Of a DNA stretch of 64,000 bases, positions 16,854 to 26,331 are shown in pieces (position 1 is the first letter of the stretch; the number at the start of each line of letters is the position of its first letter). This DNA is from Thiohalocapsa sp963698775. GTDB taxonomy: Bacteria > Pseudomonadota > Gammaproteobacteria > Chromatiales > Chromatiaceae. Both the position numbers and the translations under genes were made by a program. The notes beneath the pieces were generated by a model. That model searched no databases and was not told where the DNA came from. It saw nothing but the letters and a program-made list of their open reading frames with translations. Location: the NCBI GenBank assembly GCA_963698775.1, contig CAVOSE010000005.1, positions 1 through 64,000 of the forward strand, in the 5' to 3' direction.

Positions 16854-18020
16854 TCACCGACTATGCCTGGCCAGATGCTCTACCCGTTTCCATGCGTAGT
16901 CCCAGCCGATCCTTTCTTGCTCCAGCCTGACCCGATCGCCCCATCGGTCGTTTTGCAATCCTTGGTAGACGCCCTGCTCGGCGTCGTTGAGGCGGTCGAG
17001 CAGTCCCAGTGCGGGTTTGTCTTCTTGTTGCCAGAGGGGCTCGTGCGCGAACAGGGTCTGCTGATCCATCAGCAGCGAGCGGACATCGGGTAGGTGGTGG
17101 CGCAGGCGGTTTAGGATCGCGAATCCATGGGTGTCGAGATCGCCCCAGTAATGACAGGGACGTGTGCGCAACCAGGGGATCTCGGCGAAGGCCTCCACGG
17201 CGTAACCGCGGGCCATGAAGCAGACGCTGCCGGGGAGGTCCGCCATGGCCAGCCCCGTCTGCAGGTTCTCGACGATGAAGACGCGCTCGGGTTGCAGCGG
17301 CAGCGCGGCGATCTCGTCGATGCGCGCGCTGAGGTCGGAGAACCCGGCGACGGCGGCACGCAGCGCCGGATCGAGGATACGCAGGCGCAGCAGGTCGGGC
17401 TCGCGGCGCAGGCCGGCCAGCGCGTGTAGATCGCCGTCGCGGCCTTGGAGCTGTCGTAGCAGGTCGAGGACGCGCGCGCGATGGGTCGCGATCCATTTTG
17501 TGTCGACGCCGGGGATCGGGAGTTGCCGGAGGTAGAGACCGGATGCGGGATGGTCCGCGAACCAACGCAGGACGGACAACAGACGCTCGAAATCCGTTTC
17601 GGCGGCGTTCGCCAGCCAGTCGACGTGTCGACCGAGCGACAGCTCCGCTCGTCCCCGCTCGGTGCGTAGGTGCATTGCGCGTTGGCTGGCAATGTCCCAT
17701 GCCGACTGTTCGCCGACCCAGCCGGCAACGGCCGCCGGGTCCGGCAGCAACAGGCGTTCCGGCAGCCGTTGTCGGCCTAGCCCGGGCCATTGGCGCTCAG
17801 TCCAGATCAGCTCACCCGGTTGTCGGGTCTGCTGCCATTGCTCGATCCAGGCGCGCACGCCGGCCAGGTCGAGGCTGGTGTCGCGTTCGGTGGGGACGCC
17901 CAGCAGCAGTTGCAGCGGCCAACTGCCGCCGCCGTCCAGCCAGGCGCCGCGGCCGTTGCGCCAGCGCCGCGTCAGTTGCGCGCTGACCGCCGCCGGGTTA
18001 AGCCGTCGCGATGCGGGCAT
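16854..18020 (-). CDS. jetD: Wadjet subunit JetD (DUF3322-DUF2220, Toprim nuclease)
   Basis: This 388-residue protein, with start chosen at the ATG just inside the end of jetC (23-base overlap), is the DNA-cleaving subunit of the Wadjet anti-plasmid complex. The N-terminal DUF3322 region (about residues 5-190) mediates assembly. The C-terminal DUF2220 region is a Toprim fold related to topoisomerase VI/Spo11, with the acidic Glu251 in VFIVENLQTG and the DxD pair Asp294/Asp296 in YWGDLDTHGFAILNRLR. All three metal-binding acids are present, so the nuclease should be active. A longer start 33 codons upstream is possible but lies deep in jetC. It is the last gene of jetABCD. Confidence 0.88.
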   Translation of the reverse strand: MPASRRLNPAAVSAQLTRRWRNGRGAWLDGGGSWPLQLLLGVPTERDTSLDLAGVRAWIEQWQQTRQPGELIWTERQWPGLGRQRLPERLLLPDPAAVAGWVGEQSAWDIASQRAMHLRTERGRAELSLGRHVDWLANAAETDFERLLSVLRWFADHPASGLYLRQLPIPGVDTKWIATHRARVLDLLRQLQGRDGDLHALAGLRREPDLLRLRILDPALRAAVAGFSDLSARIDEIAALPLQPERVFIVENLQTGLAMADLPGSVCFMARGYAVEAFAEIPWLRTRPCHYWGDLDTHGFAILNRLRHHLPDVRSLLMDQQTLFAHEPLWQQEDKPALGLLDRLNDAEQGVYQGLQNDRWGDRVRLEQERIGWDYAWKRVEHLARHSR

Positions 18021-21000
18021 CGTGCTGGGTATCGCGCCCGTTCGTGCTCTGGCGATCGCGCCGTGTATCAGGCTCGCCATCGCGCCCGGCGTCATTAGGC
18101 CCACGCTCGGGCCGGCCAACGCGCTCAGGCAACGCGAGGCGGCGGCGGTCCTGGTCGTAGGCGATCTGCAGCGTGGTGGAACACTTGCGGTCTTCGATGG
18201 CGACGAAGCAGGCGCCGCCGATGAAGGGCTCCAGGGTCATCACCGATTTGAGCGGCGTGGCGACGATCATCTGGAAGCCGAAGCGCTCGAAGATGCGCAT
18301 GGCCAGTTCGGTGAATTCGTTGTCGGCCTTGCCGAAGGCCTCATCCAGGATCACCGGGGCATACTGCGGCAGGCCGCCCTCGCGCCCGCCGAGCTGGTAG
18401 CGTAGCGCCGCGGCTAGGCAGGTGGTGGCGAGCTTTTCGCGTTGGCCGCCGGACTTGCCGGCGCCGGAGCGGTAGACCTCCACCTCGTTGCCGTCGGTGT
18501 CCAGCTCGCGGCCGATGAACTCCACGTGCAGGCGCACGTCGAGCACCTGCTGGCGCCAACGCTTGTCGTCCGGTTCGTCGCCGGAGAGGCGCTTGACGAT
18601 GCCGGATAGCAGCGCGAAGCGCGCCTCGGCCTCGGCGGCGTCCAGCGTGCTGCTGTAGGCATGCTCCAGCACCTCGCGCACCTGCTCGCGGAACACCAAC
18701 ACGTCCGGCAATTGGCGCTCCGTGACCTGGATCTGCAGGTGCGTGCCGGTGTTGAACTCGGCCTCGGCCAGGCCCTCGTTGACCAGCGCCATGCGCTCGC
18801 GGATCTGTTTGCGCGCCTCGTCGACGTGGCGGTTCAGGGCCGCCAGGTTCTCGGTGCTCTGCTCCTTCAGTAGCGCCGAGAAGCGCTCCTCGAAGCGCGG
18901 CAGGCCGTCCTGCTCGATGCGGGTCAGCAACGTCAGATACTCGGCGGCGGAGGCCAGGGTCTCGTCCAGGTCCACCGCCTCCATCGGCCAGCCGCGCTTG
19001 AAGGCGCCGAACTGGCGCTCGATCAGGGTCTTGAGCTCGTTGCGCTCCTCGACCTGTGCGTCGCGTTCGACGCGCAGCTCGCGCTCCACCTGGCGGCCGC
19101 GCGCGTCCAGATTGGCCAGCGTCAGTGGTGGACGCGCAGCGGCGGATGGGCTGGCATCGAAGCGGTCGGCCAGTGCCCGCGCCGGTTCCGGCTCCACCGC
19201 AATCTCGGCCAGCTCCTGATCCAGCTCGTTGAGCGTGACGCTGTATTGGTTGCGCTTGGCCTGGATGTCCCGGCGCCGGCCCTGGGTCTCGCTCAACGCC
19301 TCCCGCGCTCGGCGCAGGGCGACCTTGGCCGCGTCGATGCGCCGACCCAGCTCGGCCAGGTCGCGGTTGTCGTCGCGCAGGGTGCGCAACTGCGCCTCCA
19401 GCCCGGCGATCAGATCGAGCTGGGTCGCGACGTCGATGTCCTCCCAGCGCAGATTCATCAGTTGCCGGCAGGATAGGGCATGCTGATTGGACTGATTGCG
19501 TCGCGCGGTCAGTTGTGCCAGCTCGGCATCCAGCTCCGTCAGCGCGGCGCGCAGCTCGCCGACGCGCCGTTGGAACAGCGCCAGCTTGTCGCGGTTGTCG
19601 AAGCCGAGCACCCAGCGCTCGCGGTCGTCGATGCGGTGGCGGTCGTCCTTCTCATGGCGGCCGCGCCCGTGCTTGATCTGGCCCTCGCGGGTCACCGCGC
19701 GCTCGGCGTCCTGGAACGCGCGCAGGTTTTGGGTGCAGCTGTAGTCGAAGCGTCGGCTCAGTTCGTCGAACAGCCAGTCGCGGTAGGGCGAGTCCTTGAG
19801 TTCCAGCTTGGCGACCAATGACTCCGCACCGATCCGCGCCGTGGTGCGGGCCTGGCCCAGGCCGACGCGGTGATAGACCAGACGTTGTCCCAGGTGGGTG
19901 TCGTTGACGTAGCGCGACACCGCCGGGTAGCGGGGTTCCTGCACCAGCAGCGAGGTGGCGAAGTTGTGCAGCACGCGCTCGATGGCGCCGCTCCATTCCG
20001 CCGCCTCAGGCCGCACCTGTACCAGCTCGCCGACAAAGGGCAGCGCCACCTCCGGGATGCCGAGGCCGTCGCTGATCCGTGCTCGCAACGCCAGCATGCG
20101 CGCCGGGATGTTGGAGGGCTGGCGCAGCAAGGCCTGCAATTCCGCCTCGGCCTCGCCCAGCTCGGCGGCGACCGCCTTGTGCCGATCGCGGATCGCGTCG
20201 CGCTGCTGCTCGGTGCGTTCCTGCTCCTGCTGCCAGCGCTCGACGACGTCGCGGGCGCGGTCGGTCAGCTCGGCCAGGGCCTCGGGACGGTCCGGCAGGG
20301 TCCAGTCCATACCTTGGCACAGCCGCTCGGCGTCTTTGCGATTGCCGAGGCGCTTGTCGCGCTCGCGGCCGGCCTGTTCGATATCGCGTTCCAGCGCCTC
20401 GATGCGCCCGCCGCCCTGGGCGCGGTGGGCCTCCTCGAGCCGCTGCAGTCCGTCGTAGTCCTGATCGACGTGGGCCTGCTGCTCGGACTCGTGACCGGCC
20501 AGGCTGTTGTCGTCGGTGACCAGCCGTGCCAGCTCCGCCTCCAGCAGCGCGCGGCGGCGCAGCTTCAGATAGGGGTCGATGGCGTTGAGCTGGCGGTCCA
20601 GCCCCAGCAGGGCCTGCTCGGTCTGCTGGTGCGCGGCATAGGCGTCGCGGGCCGGCGCCAATACCTCGATCTGCCGGCGGGCGGTGACCACGGCGCGGTG
20701 CGCCTGGTCCAGTTCGACGAACTCCTCCACCAGCCGGTCGGCCACCTCGAAGGTGCGCGGCGGGTCGAGCATGAACTCGCGCAGGAAGGCGTTCAGGTCG
20801 CCCAGGTTCTTGGCCGATTGGGTCTTGTGCAGCAGCTTTAGGGCCATGCTGGAGTCGATGCGCAGCAACAGCCGCAGCCGCTCGCCGTAGCGTTCGTATT
20901 CGCTGAAGTGGTGCAGGTCGGGCAGGTCCTTCTTCAGGCCGCGCAGGTCCAGGTCCTCGGCGAAGCCGGCCAGCTCGCGCTGGATGCAGAACGGGCGGTC

Positions 21001-21492
21001 CGCGATCATGTAGTGCCGGCGCAGGTCGGTGGTCGCGTTGCTGGTGCCGCGTATCCAGAACACCTGCACTAGGGTGACGACCTTGCCGAAGCCGTCGGCG
21101 TATTCGGCGCTCAGCGCCGACCAGGTGGTCTTGGGGCGTAGGGTCTGGCTGGCGATCTCGCCGGTGTCGGCGCTGGACTGATCGGCCCAGGCGCCGCGCA
21201 CATAGGTCACCAGGTTGCGGTCGGCGCGGGCACGCTCGCCCTCGCGGGCGGCGGCGTTGAAGCTGGTCCAGCGCGGCGGGATCAATAACGCCGTGAAGGC
21301 GTCCAGCAGCGTTGACTTGCCGGAGCCGGAGCGGCCTACGAACAGGAAGCCGTCGGCTGAGATTGGGATCTGGTGCAGGCCGGCGAAGGTGCCCCAGTTG
21401 AACAGGCTGAGCTTGGTCAGGCGGAATTGCTCGGCGCGGTCCGTGTTCGCGTTGAGCCGATCGCCGAGGTCCAGTGCGTGCTGACTGATCAT
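17998..21492 (-). CDS. jetC: Wadjet subunit JetC (SMC-like ATPase)
   Basis: This 1164-residue protein is the SMC/MukB-like motor of the Wadjet complex, which extrudes DNA loops and recognises small circular DNA. The Walker A motif is GRSGSGKST at residues 53-61. The centre (about 260-950) is long coiled coil rich in Glu, Arg, Leu and Ala. The C-terminal head has the ABC signature SGGQ at about 1014-1017 and Walker B VILDEAF with Asp1050/Glu1051. A hydrophilic Arg/Asp-rich tail of about 45 residues follows. The start ATG overlaps the jetB stop (ATGA) and the end overlaps jetD, so translation is coupled throughout. Confidence 0.92.
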   Translation of the reverse strand: MISQHALDLGDRLNANTDRAEQFRLTKLSLFNWGTFAGLHQIPISADGFLFVGRSGSGKSTLLDAFTALLIPPRWTSFNAAAREGERARADRNLVTYVRGAWADQSSADTGEIASQTLRPKTTWSALSAEYADGFGKVVTLVQVFWIRGTSNATTDLRRHYMIADRPFCIQRELAGFAEDLDLRGLKKDLPDLHHFSEYERYGERLRLLLRIDSSMALKLLHKTQSAKNLGDLNAFLREFMLDPPRTFEVADRLVEEFVELDQAHRAVVTARRQIEVLAPARDAYAAHQQTEQALLGLDRQLNAIDPYLKLRRRALLEAELARLVTDDNSLAGHESEQQAHVDQDYDGLQRLEEAHRAQGGGRIEALERDIEQAGRERDKRLGNRKDAERLCQGMDWTLPDRPEALAELTDRARDVVERWQQEQERTEQQRDAIRDRHKAVAAELGEAEAELQALLRQPSNIPARMLALRARISDGLGIPEVALPFVGELVQVRPEAAEWSGAIERVLHNFATSLLVQEPRYPAVSRYVNDTHLGQRLVYHRVGLGQARTTARIGAESLVAKLELKDSPYRDWLFDELSRRFDYSCTQNLRAFQDAERAVTREGQIKHGRGRHEKDDRHRIDDRERWVLGFDNRDKLALFQRRVGELRAALTELDAELAQLTARRNQSNQHALSCRQLMNLRWEDIDVATQLDLIAGLEAQLRTLRDDNRDLAELGRRIDAAKVALRRAREALSETQGRRRDIQAKRNQYSVTLNELDQELAEIAVEPEPARALADRFDASPSAAARPPLTLANLDARGRQVERELRVERDAQVEERNELKTLIERQFGAFKRGWPMEAVDLDETLASAAEYLTLLTRIEQDGLPRFEERFSALLKEQSTENLAALNRHVDEARKQIRERMALVNEGLAEAEFNTGTHLQIQVTERQLPDVLVFREQVREVLEHAYSSTLDAAEAEARFALLSGIVKRLSGDEPDDKRWRQQVLDVRLHVEFIGRELDTDGNEVEVYRSGAGKSGGQREKLATTCLAAALRYQLGGREGGLPQYAPVILDEAFGKADNEFTELAMRIFERFGFQMIVATPLKSVMTLEPFIGGACFVAIEDRKCSTTLQIAYDQDRRRLALPERVGRPERGPNDAGRDGEPDTRRDRQSTNGRDTQHDARIATA

Positions 21493-22229
21493 GGGGTGTG
21501 CTCGGGGCTTGAGTCGTCGGTTGCCGAGGTCGCCAGCGCCGTATACAGCCGGGTCAGCTGCTCCACCTGCTCGGTGCCGAAGATCAGCTTCAGGCTGGCG
21601 GAGACCTCGAACCGGTCCGGATTGCCGCGCACCGCGGACAGCAGGCTGTTCTTCTTCGCCTTCTCGATGGCGTTGTTGATGCGCTTGTCGAAACCGGCGC
21701 GGTCGGTGTTATCGGCGGCCTCGTACAGGCGCAGTTGTTCGGCCAACTCATCGCGGTCCACCAGCGCCGGTTGCGCGCGCATGTCCGCCTCCACCAGCAC
21801 CTGGCGCAGATACAGCAGCAGCACCGAGTCGAGAAAGGTCAACGGCGAGCGGCGCAGTAGGATCGGCGTCTCCAGCTCGCCAGTGTCGGCCTGCCGGGTG
21901 AAAGCGATGCCGCGGTCGGCATCCAGGATCAGCTCCAGGAACAGATCCGCGAGGCGCGATTCGATCAACTCCTGATGTTGCAGCAGGGCCGGCCAAAGCC
22001 GCGAATGCCGACGCTGTTCCAGCGACGGGCCGGACAGCAGTTGCACCAGCGCGCGGCGTGCCATCTCGGGCAGCAGGCCGGTGTCGCCGGGGTAGAGTTG
22101 GGCGTCATCACGGGCCTGGCCCGGATCATCGTCGGGGCCGTTCGGCTGCGCGTCGTCTCGGATGTCCGCGTCACCCGCATTGGCGGCGACCGATGCCGCT
22201 GTCGCGGTGAATGCGTCATGCTCTGCCAT
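21489..22229 (-). CDS. jetB: Wadjet subunit JetB (DUF4194, MukE-like)
   Basis: This 246-residue protein starts at ATG 22229, inside the last 14 bases of jetA, and ends in a four-base overlap with jetC. After an acidic, variable N-terminus of about 45 residues it contains the DUF4194 winged-helix region (ALVQLLSGPSLEQRRHSRLW, TPILLRRSPLTFLDSVLLLY, LRQVLVEADMRAQPALVDRD, NAIEKAKKNSLL and RFEVSASLKLIFG). JetB is the kite-type accessory subunit bridging the kleisin JetA and the SMC JetC. The length is usual for the family. An in-frame upstream extension exists but overlaps jetA coding sequence and is rejected. Confidence 0.88.
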   Translation of the reverse strand: MAEHDAFTATAASVAANAGDADIRDDAQPNGPDDDPGQARDDAQLYPGDTGLLPEMARRALVQLLSGPSLEQRRHSRLWPALLQHQELIESRLADLFLELILDADRGIAFTRQADTGELETPILLRRSPLTFLDSVLLLYLRQVLVEADMRAQPALVDRDELAEQLRLYEAADNTDRAGFDKRINNAIEKAKKNSLLSAVRGNPDRFEVSASLKLIFGTEQVEQLTRLYTALATSATDDSSPEHTP

Positions 22230-23688
22230 GTTGTCCACCCCCGTCGATAGATTGGTTGACGAAATAGATGCGCGGGATGCGCGCCCGGCGCTCGACGCCG
22301 TCCAGGCCGCGCCAACTGACCTGATCACTGTGCTCGGCGACGATGCCGTCGCGCACGCCAAGCGCCAGATAACCAACCAGGGTGCCGAGCCCCTGCTCGG
22401 CCGGAAACGCGTGCAACAGGTCGGCGATGGTGATCTGACCGTGGGTGGCGAGCAACTCCGCGATGTGCTCCTCCAGGGTACGGAAGTCGATCTCGGATTG
22501 GGACACCAGTTCGGCAATGCCCTCCAGCGCGATCTCCGCCGACTCCGCCAGATCGATGCGGCCATCGACGGCATCCAGGCTCGGGTCGTGCAGCCGGAAC
22601 TGCGACAACGAACGCAACGCAGCGCTAGTCAGGGTTAGGTCATGCTCCATCGGTCGCTGTGGCCGGATGCAGCCCTTCAGCGCCAGCGAGCGGCGCTGGG
22701 CGGTCTTCACCAGCGTGCTCATGCGCCGCTGCTCGCGAAACTCGCGGCTCTGCACGAACTGCTTCAGGCCGCGGGCGAACTGATACAGCACGTCGTGTAC
22801 CTCGCCACCGCGCTCCAGCAGGGTGCCGGTGAGGCCGGACAGGTTGCGCCGCTCGCGCCGTTCCAGACCGGTCGCGAAGCCCCGCTCCAACACCTGTTCC
22901 AGCGCCGCCTCCAGCTCCGCACTCTGTTGCGGGTCGGTGAGCAGGCGCCAGAAGGCGCGGAAGGTCTTGCCGGCGTCGCTGTCGGCGATCAGATCGACAT
23001 CGGCGAACACCGCGTCGAGCACGTCGCAGCGGTTGCCGTCGCTGTCGACGATGCGCTCGCGCAGATCGCGGTTCAGGCCGCGGAAGTCGTCGCGCACGCG
23101 CCGAAAATCGCCGGCCAGCTCATCGCTCAGCGCAATGATCTCGCGCACGCGCTCCAGCGCGCGGTCGTCCTCGAGTGGTTCGAGCCGACCGCTTTGCACC
23201 GCCTCAATGCGGGCATCGATGCGCTCGCGCTCCCGCAGCAGTCGCTGCACGCGGATGTGTGGGTCGGTCTCGGTCTCGTCCGCGAGCTGGATCAACTGCG
23301 AGATCACCAGCCCGAGCCGGCTCTCGGTAGCCACCGTGCGCTGCTCCGACAGGCCCTGGGCAAAGCGGATCGCCTGGGTCGCGGCGGCGCTGATCTCGTA
23401 TTCCTCCTCGCCGTCCGCCGACAGGCTGCGCTCGAGCCAGCCCGCCGCTAGCCAGTCCGCCAAATAGGCGCTGGCCGCCTGCGGCAGCTCCCAACCCTCG
23501 GCGCGAAAGCGTTCCAGATCGCGGCCGATGCGCTCAACCAGCAGCGATGCCGGCAGCTTGCGCGATTGCTCCAGCAGGTGCGTCTCCAGCAGTGCCATGA
23601 TCGCCGGCGCGTTCTCCGCCGACAGCAAGCGCCAGGTCGGCTGCTGGCGCTGCTGCTTCAAGGCGAGGGCGTGAGTGGTTGGATGCAT
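22216..23688 (-). CDS. jetA: Wadjet subunit JetA (DUF3375, MukF-like kleisin)
   Basis: This 490-residue protein matches DUF3375, the kleisin-like subunit of Wadjet type I. The start region has WRLLSAENAPAIMALLETHL and an N-terminal winged helix, including EYEISAAATQAIRFAQGL. A helical middle contains ESRLGLVISQLIQLADETET and RVQRLLRERERIDARIEAVQ. The C-terminal region has QSEIDFRTLEEHIAELLATH and ITIADLLHAFPAEQGLGTLV. It links the JetC heads with JetB and JetD. It is the first gene of jetABCD; the operon promoter should lie in the 212 bases between it and the SulP gene. Confidence 0.9.
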   Translation of the reverse strand: MHPTTHALALKQQRQQPTWRLLSAENAPAIMALLETHLLEQSRKLPASLLVERIGRDLERFRAEGWELPQAASAYLADWLAAGWLERSLSADGEEEYEISAAATQAIRFAQGLSEQRTVATESRLGLVISQLIQLADETETDPHIRVQRLLRERERIDARIEAVQSGRLEPLEDDRALERVREIIALSDELAGDFRRVRDDFRGLNRDLRERIVDSDGNRCDVLDAVFADVDLIADSDAGKTFRAFWRLLTDPQQSAELEAALEQVLERGFATGLERRERRNLSGLTGTLLERGGEVHDVLYQFARGLKQFVQSREFREQRRMSTLVKTAQRRSLALKGCIRPQRPMEHDLTLTSAALRSLSQFRLHDPSLDAVDGRIDLAESAEIALEGIAELVSQSEIDFRTLEEHIAELLATHGQITIADLLHAFPAEQGLGTLVGYLALGVRDGIVAEHSDQVSWRGLDGVERRARIPRIYFVNQSIDGGGQHGRA

Positions 23689-23900
23689 GATGTCAAGCGC
23701 TGACGGCGGGTGCGGGCTGTCTTCGCTTAGTATCGGCAGGGCGGTAGCTCATTTCGTGAGCTTGTGGACGTCTGATACGAATACCTACGGCAGTCGCCCG
23801 GGCGCCCGTCGATCGGTCTACGGGAGCGTTTTCGCATGGCTCGAGATCTTGTGGGCGGTGATCCATGCATGTGCGAAACGGCCGTCTTGTCGGACGCCGA

Positions 23901-26075
23901 TCACCAATGCTCGAGTCGGGTCAGGTCGGTCCGCGCCCTGCGCAGGTGCCTAACGAGGGTATGTGCGAGCCGGAGCAGCAGGGCAAGTGCCGCGGCATGC
24001 GATGCCTCATGATCCAGACTCCCGATGTCCGCGCGGCGGAGCATGAAGAGTTCCGCGTCGCGGGTCACCACCGCGTTGGCCGATCGCGGACCGGGGTCGA
24101 TGAATCCGACCTCGCCGAAATAGCCTCCGGGGCCGACGCTGTTCAGGCGCTTGTAGTGATAGGTGCCGCTCGGCAGACGTAAGTCCACCACGCCCTGCAG
24201 CACAAAATAGAGAGCGTCGCCCTCATCGCCGATACTGAACGGACGCGCCTTGCGCGGCAGTGTCAGCCGTTGCATTAGCGGGAGCAACGTGGCCAGCGCC
24301 GTTGGATCGATACCGACGAAGAGCTCGTTGTCTTCGATGCTCACCCGATTCTCGATCGGCGCCGGCGCATGGCCAAGCGCGCTGAGCAGCAGGTCTTCGG
24401 CACGCTCGAGGGCCTTATCCGTGCTCTTGAAGCTGGTCTTGAAATCGGGTTGCGTGTAGCCGGTCGCGAATGATCGCAACAGACTCTCCATTTTGTGGCC
24501 GCGTGCCGCACCCTTGTGGATGTTGGCGAACAACATCTGGCCGCCATGGGAGCGCAGGCGCAAGGTCATCTGGCGGAAGAGGTCGAGCGCGGTGAGATCG
24601 ACCGACTGTACGCGCTGGAGATTGACGACGATCCACACGGGCCGTTGTAACAGTGTCGCTAGTTCGGTGAACAGGCGGTCGACGGTGCCGAAGAATAGAT
24701 GGCCGCGCAGCTCGAGATAGATGATGCGCTCGCCGTGCTGATCGAGCAGCACATGCTCTTCGGCGCTGCGCAGCCGCAACGAGCGCAGCGAGCGCCCATC
24801 GCCGCGTGCATGGATCGTCGGTGCGCGAACCTGGCTTCGAATGAACAACAGCATAGCCCCGATGGCACCGACACCGACGCCGACGAGGAGATCGAAATAG
24901 AGCGTTGCCGCCACTACTACCAGCGCGAACACTGCATCGACCCGGGTCCTGGCATCGCGCAGCCAAAGCAGCAGGCGCCACTCCAGCATGGTGAACCCGA
25001 CATAGATGATGACGCCGGCGAGCACGCTGATCGGCAAGTAGCGGCCGATGGGACCGGCTACCACCACCAGTGCAACAAAGCCCAGTCCAGCGATCACGGC
25101 GGGCCAGCGGCGGCCACCCGCGTTGATGGCGACCAACGTGGACCCTTTGGTACCACCACCACCGATGCCGCCGAACAGGCCGGCCAGCATCTGACCGATG
25201 CCTTGGCAGACCAGTTCGCCGCGGGCATCGTGCCGATCCCCCGTCGACGAATCGGCTACCACCGCCGTGACCAGACAGTCGATCGAAGCCAACACCGCGA
25301 GCGCAGCGGCGGCCGGCAACAGCAGGGTCCAATTCAGATCGCCGAGCATCGCCCAGCTGACGTCGAGATGCAGGTTGTTCAGTTCGGGGATCGTACCGAC
25401 CACCCAGGCATCGGGCATCGGCATTGGCGCTACTGCGGCAGCCAGATGGAAGCCGATCAGCCCCACGACCAGCCCACCGATAACACCCGGGACTGCGGGC
25501 AGCAGACGCGGTATCAGCTTGATGGCCCCGAAGGTGAGAGCCGCGGTTGCCGCCGGTACCCAGGCCCAAGCCGCTGGAATGCCCTGATCGAGCAATGGGA
25601 ACAGTGGCGCCAACTGCGAACGCATCATCAGAATGCCAATCGCCGTCACCAGACCCGCGACCATGGGATACGGGATGAACTTGACCAGCTGCCCGCCACC
25701 ACTGAGTCCGATGCCCAGCTGGATGATCCCGGCGAGCATCACCAGTACGGCAACCGCGACGACCAGATCGTCGCCCCGCATGCCCTGGGCACTAAACGCA
25801 GCCACGGAGGCGATCAGCAGCATGGTTACCGGGCCGTTCGGCGCGCTGATCATGCCCCGGGTGTAACCGCCGATGCCCGATGTCAGCGACAACGTGGCGG
25901 CACCGATCAGCCCCGCGAGCGCCCCAGCGGAGGCGCTCAAGCCCATACCGGTAAACAGCCCGATACCCAATCCCATCGATTGTGGCAGAGCCACGGCCGC
26001 GCCGGCCAAGCCGCCGAGCACATCACCAAGTCCGAACCGGCTCCCAGTCGCGTTTCTCAAGTGGCGGATCTCCAT
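23901..26075 (-). CDS. SulP transporter with STAS and cyclic-nucleotide-binding domains
   Basis: This 724-residue membrane protein has a SulP core of about 10-14 helices in residues 1-410, beginning FGLGDVLGGLAGAAVALPQS and including GGIGGGGTKGSTLVAINAGG. A STAS domain follows at about 450-560 (IIYLELRGHLFFGTVDRLFT to VNLQRVQSVDLTALDLFRQM). A C-terminal cNMP-binding domain is at about 600-700 (FSIGDEGDALYFVLQGVVDL, then GPGGYFGEVGFIDPGPRSA). SulP proteins carry sulfate, bicarbonate or other anions. The three-domain layout suggests gating by a nucleotide, but the substrate cannot be told from sequence. It stands alone, upstream of jetABCD on the same strand. Confidence 0.87.
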   Translation of the reverse strand: MEIRHLRNATGSRFGLGDVLGGLAGAAVALPQSMGLGIGLFTGMGLSASAGALAGLIGAATLSLTSGIGGYTRGMISAPNGPVTMLLIASVAAFSAQGMRGDDLVVAVAVLVMLAGIIQLGIGLSGGGQLVKFIPYPMVAGLVTAIGILMMRSQLAPLFPLLDQGIPAAWAWVPAATAALTFGAIKLIPRLLPAVPGVIGGLVVGLIGFHLAAAVAPMPMPDAWVVGTIPELNNLHLDVSWAMLGDLNWTLLLPAAAALAVLASIDCLVTAVVADSSTGDRHDARGELVCQGIGQMLAGLFGGIGGGGTKGSTLVAINAGGRRWPAVIAGLGFVALVVVAGPIGRYLPISVLAGVIIYVGFTMLEWRLLLWLRDARTRVDAVFALVVVAATLYFDLLVGVGVGAIGAMLLFIRSQVRAPTIHARGDGRSLRSLRLRSAEEHVLLDQHGERIIYLELRGHLFFGTVDRLFTELATLLQRPVWIVVNLQRVQSVDLTALDLFRQMTLRLRSHGGQMLFANIHKGAARGHKMESLLRSFATGYTQPDFKTSFKSTDKALERAEDLLLSALGHAPAPIENRVSIEDNELFVGIDPTALATLLPLMQRLTLPRKARPFSIGDEGDALYFVLQGVVDLRLPSGTYHYKRLNSVGPGGYFGEVGFIDPGPRSANAVVTRDAELFMLRRADIGSLDHEASHAAALALLLRLAHTLVRHLRRARTDLTRLEHW

Positions 26076-26331
26076 GGATGCGTCAGCCGTGACAAAATTT
26101 TGACCGAAAGATTACCGTTTCATTACGCATTCGCCTAGCTTGTTGTTCGGGTCCGAGAGCGTGGATGCGTGTCGGGCAGGCCTAAGGCGGCCGACACCGA
26201 CCCGGGAATGCCTTGCACGGCATTCGCCGGTTTCCGGTTGTGACCGCGGTAAAGTCGGAAAAGGGTCGGGCGGGTGGCGGCGCAACAGCACTGGCAGCAC
26301 CGGACGTAGAGACCAACCTCGCCCCGGCAGG

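Noticed and set aside
17662..18405. Plus-strand frame across the jetC/jetD junction
   Set aside because: Shadow frame of two well-supported minus-strand genes.
21489..22574. Longer JetB start 115 codons upstream
   Set aside because: The extension lies inside jetA and has shadow-frame composition (Ser/Arg-rich); ATG 22229 gives the normal family length.
24699..26138. 479-codon frame antisense to the SulP gene
   Set aside because: It mirrors the codon bias of the SulP gene, is rich in His/Gln/Arg, and has no recognisable domain.
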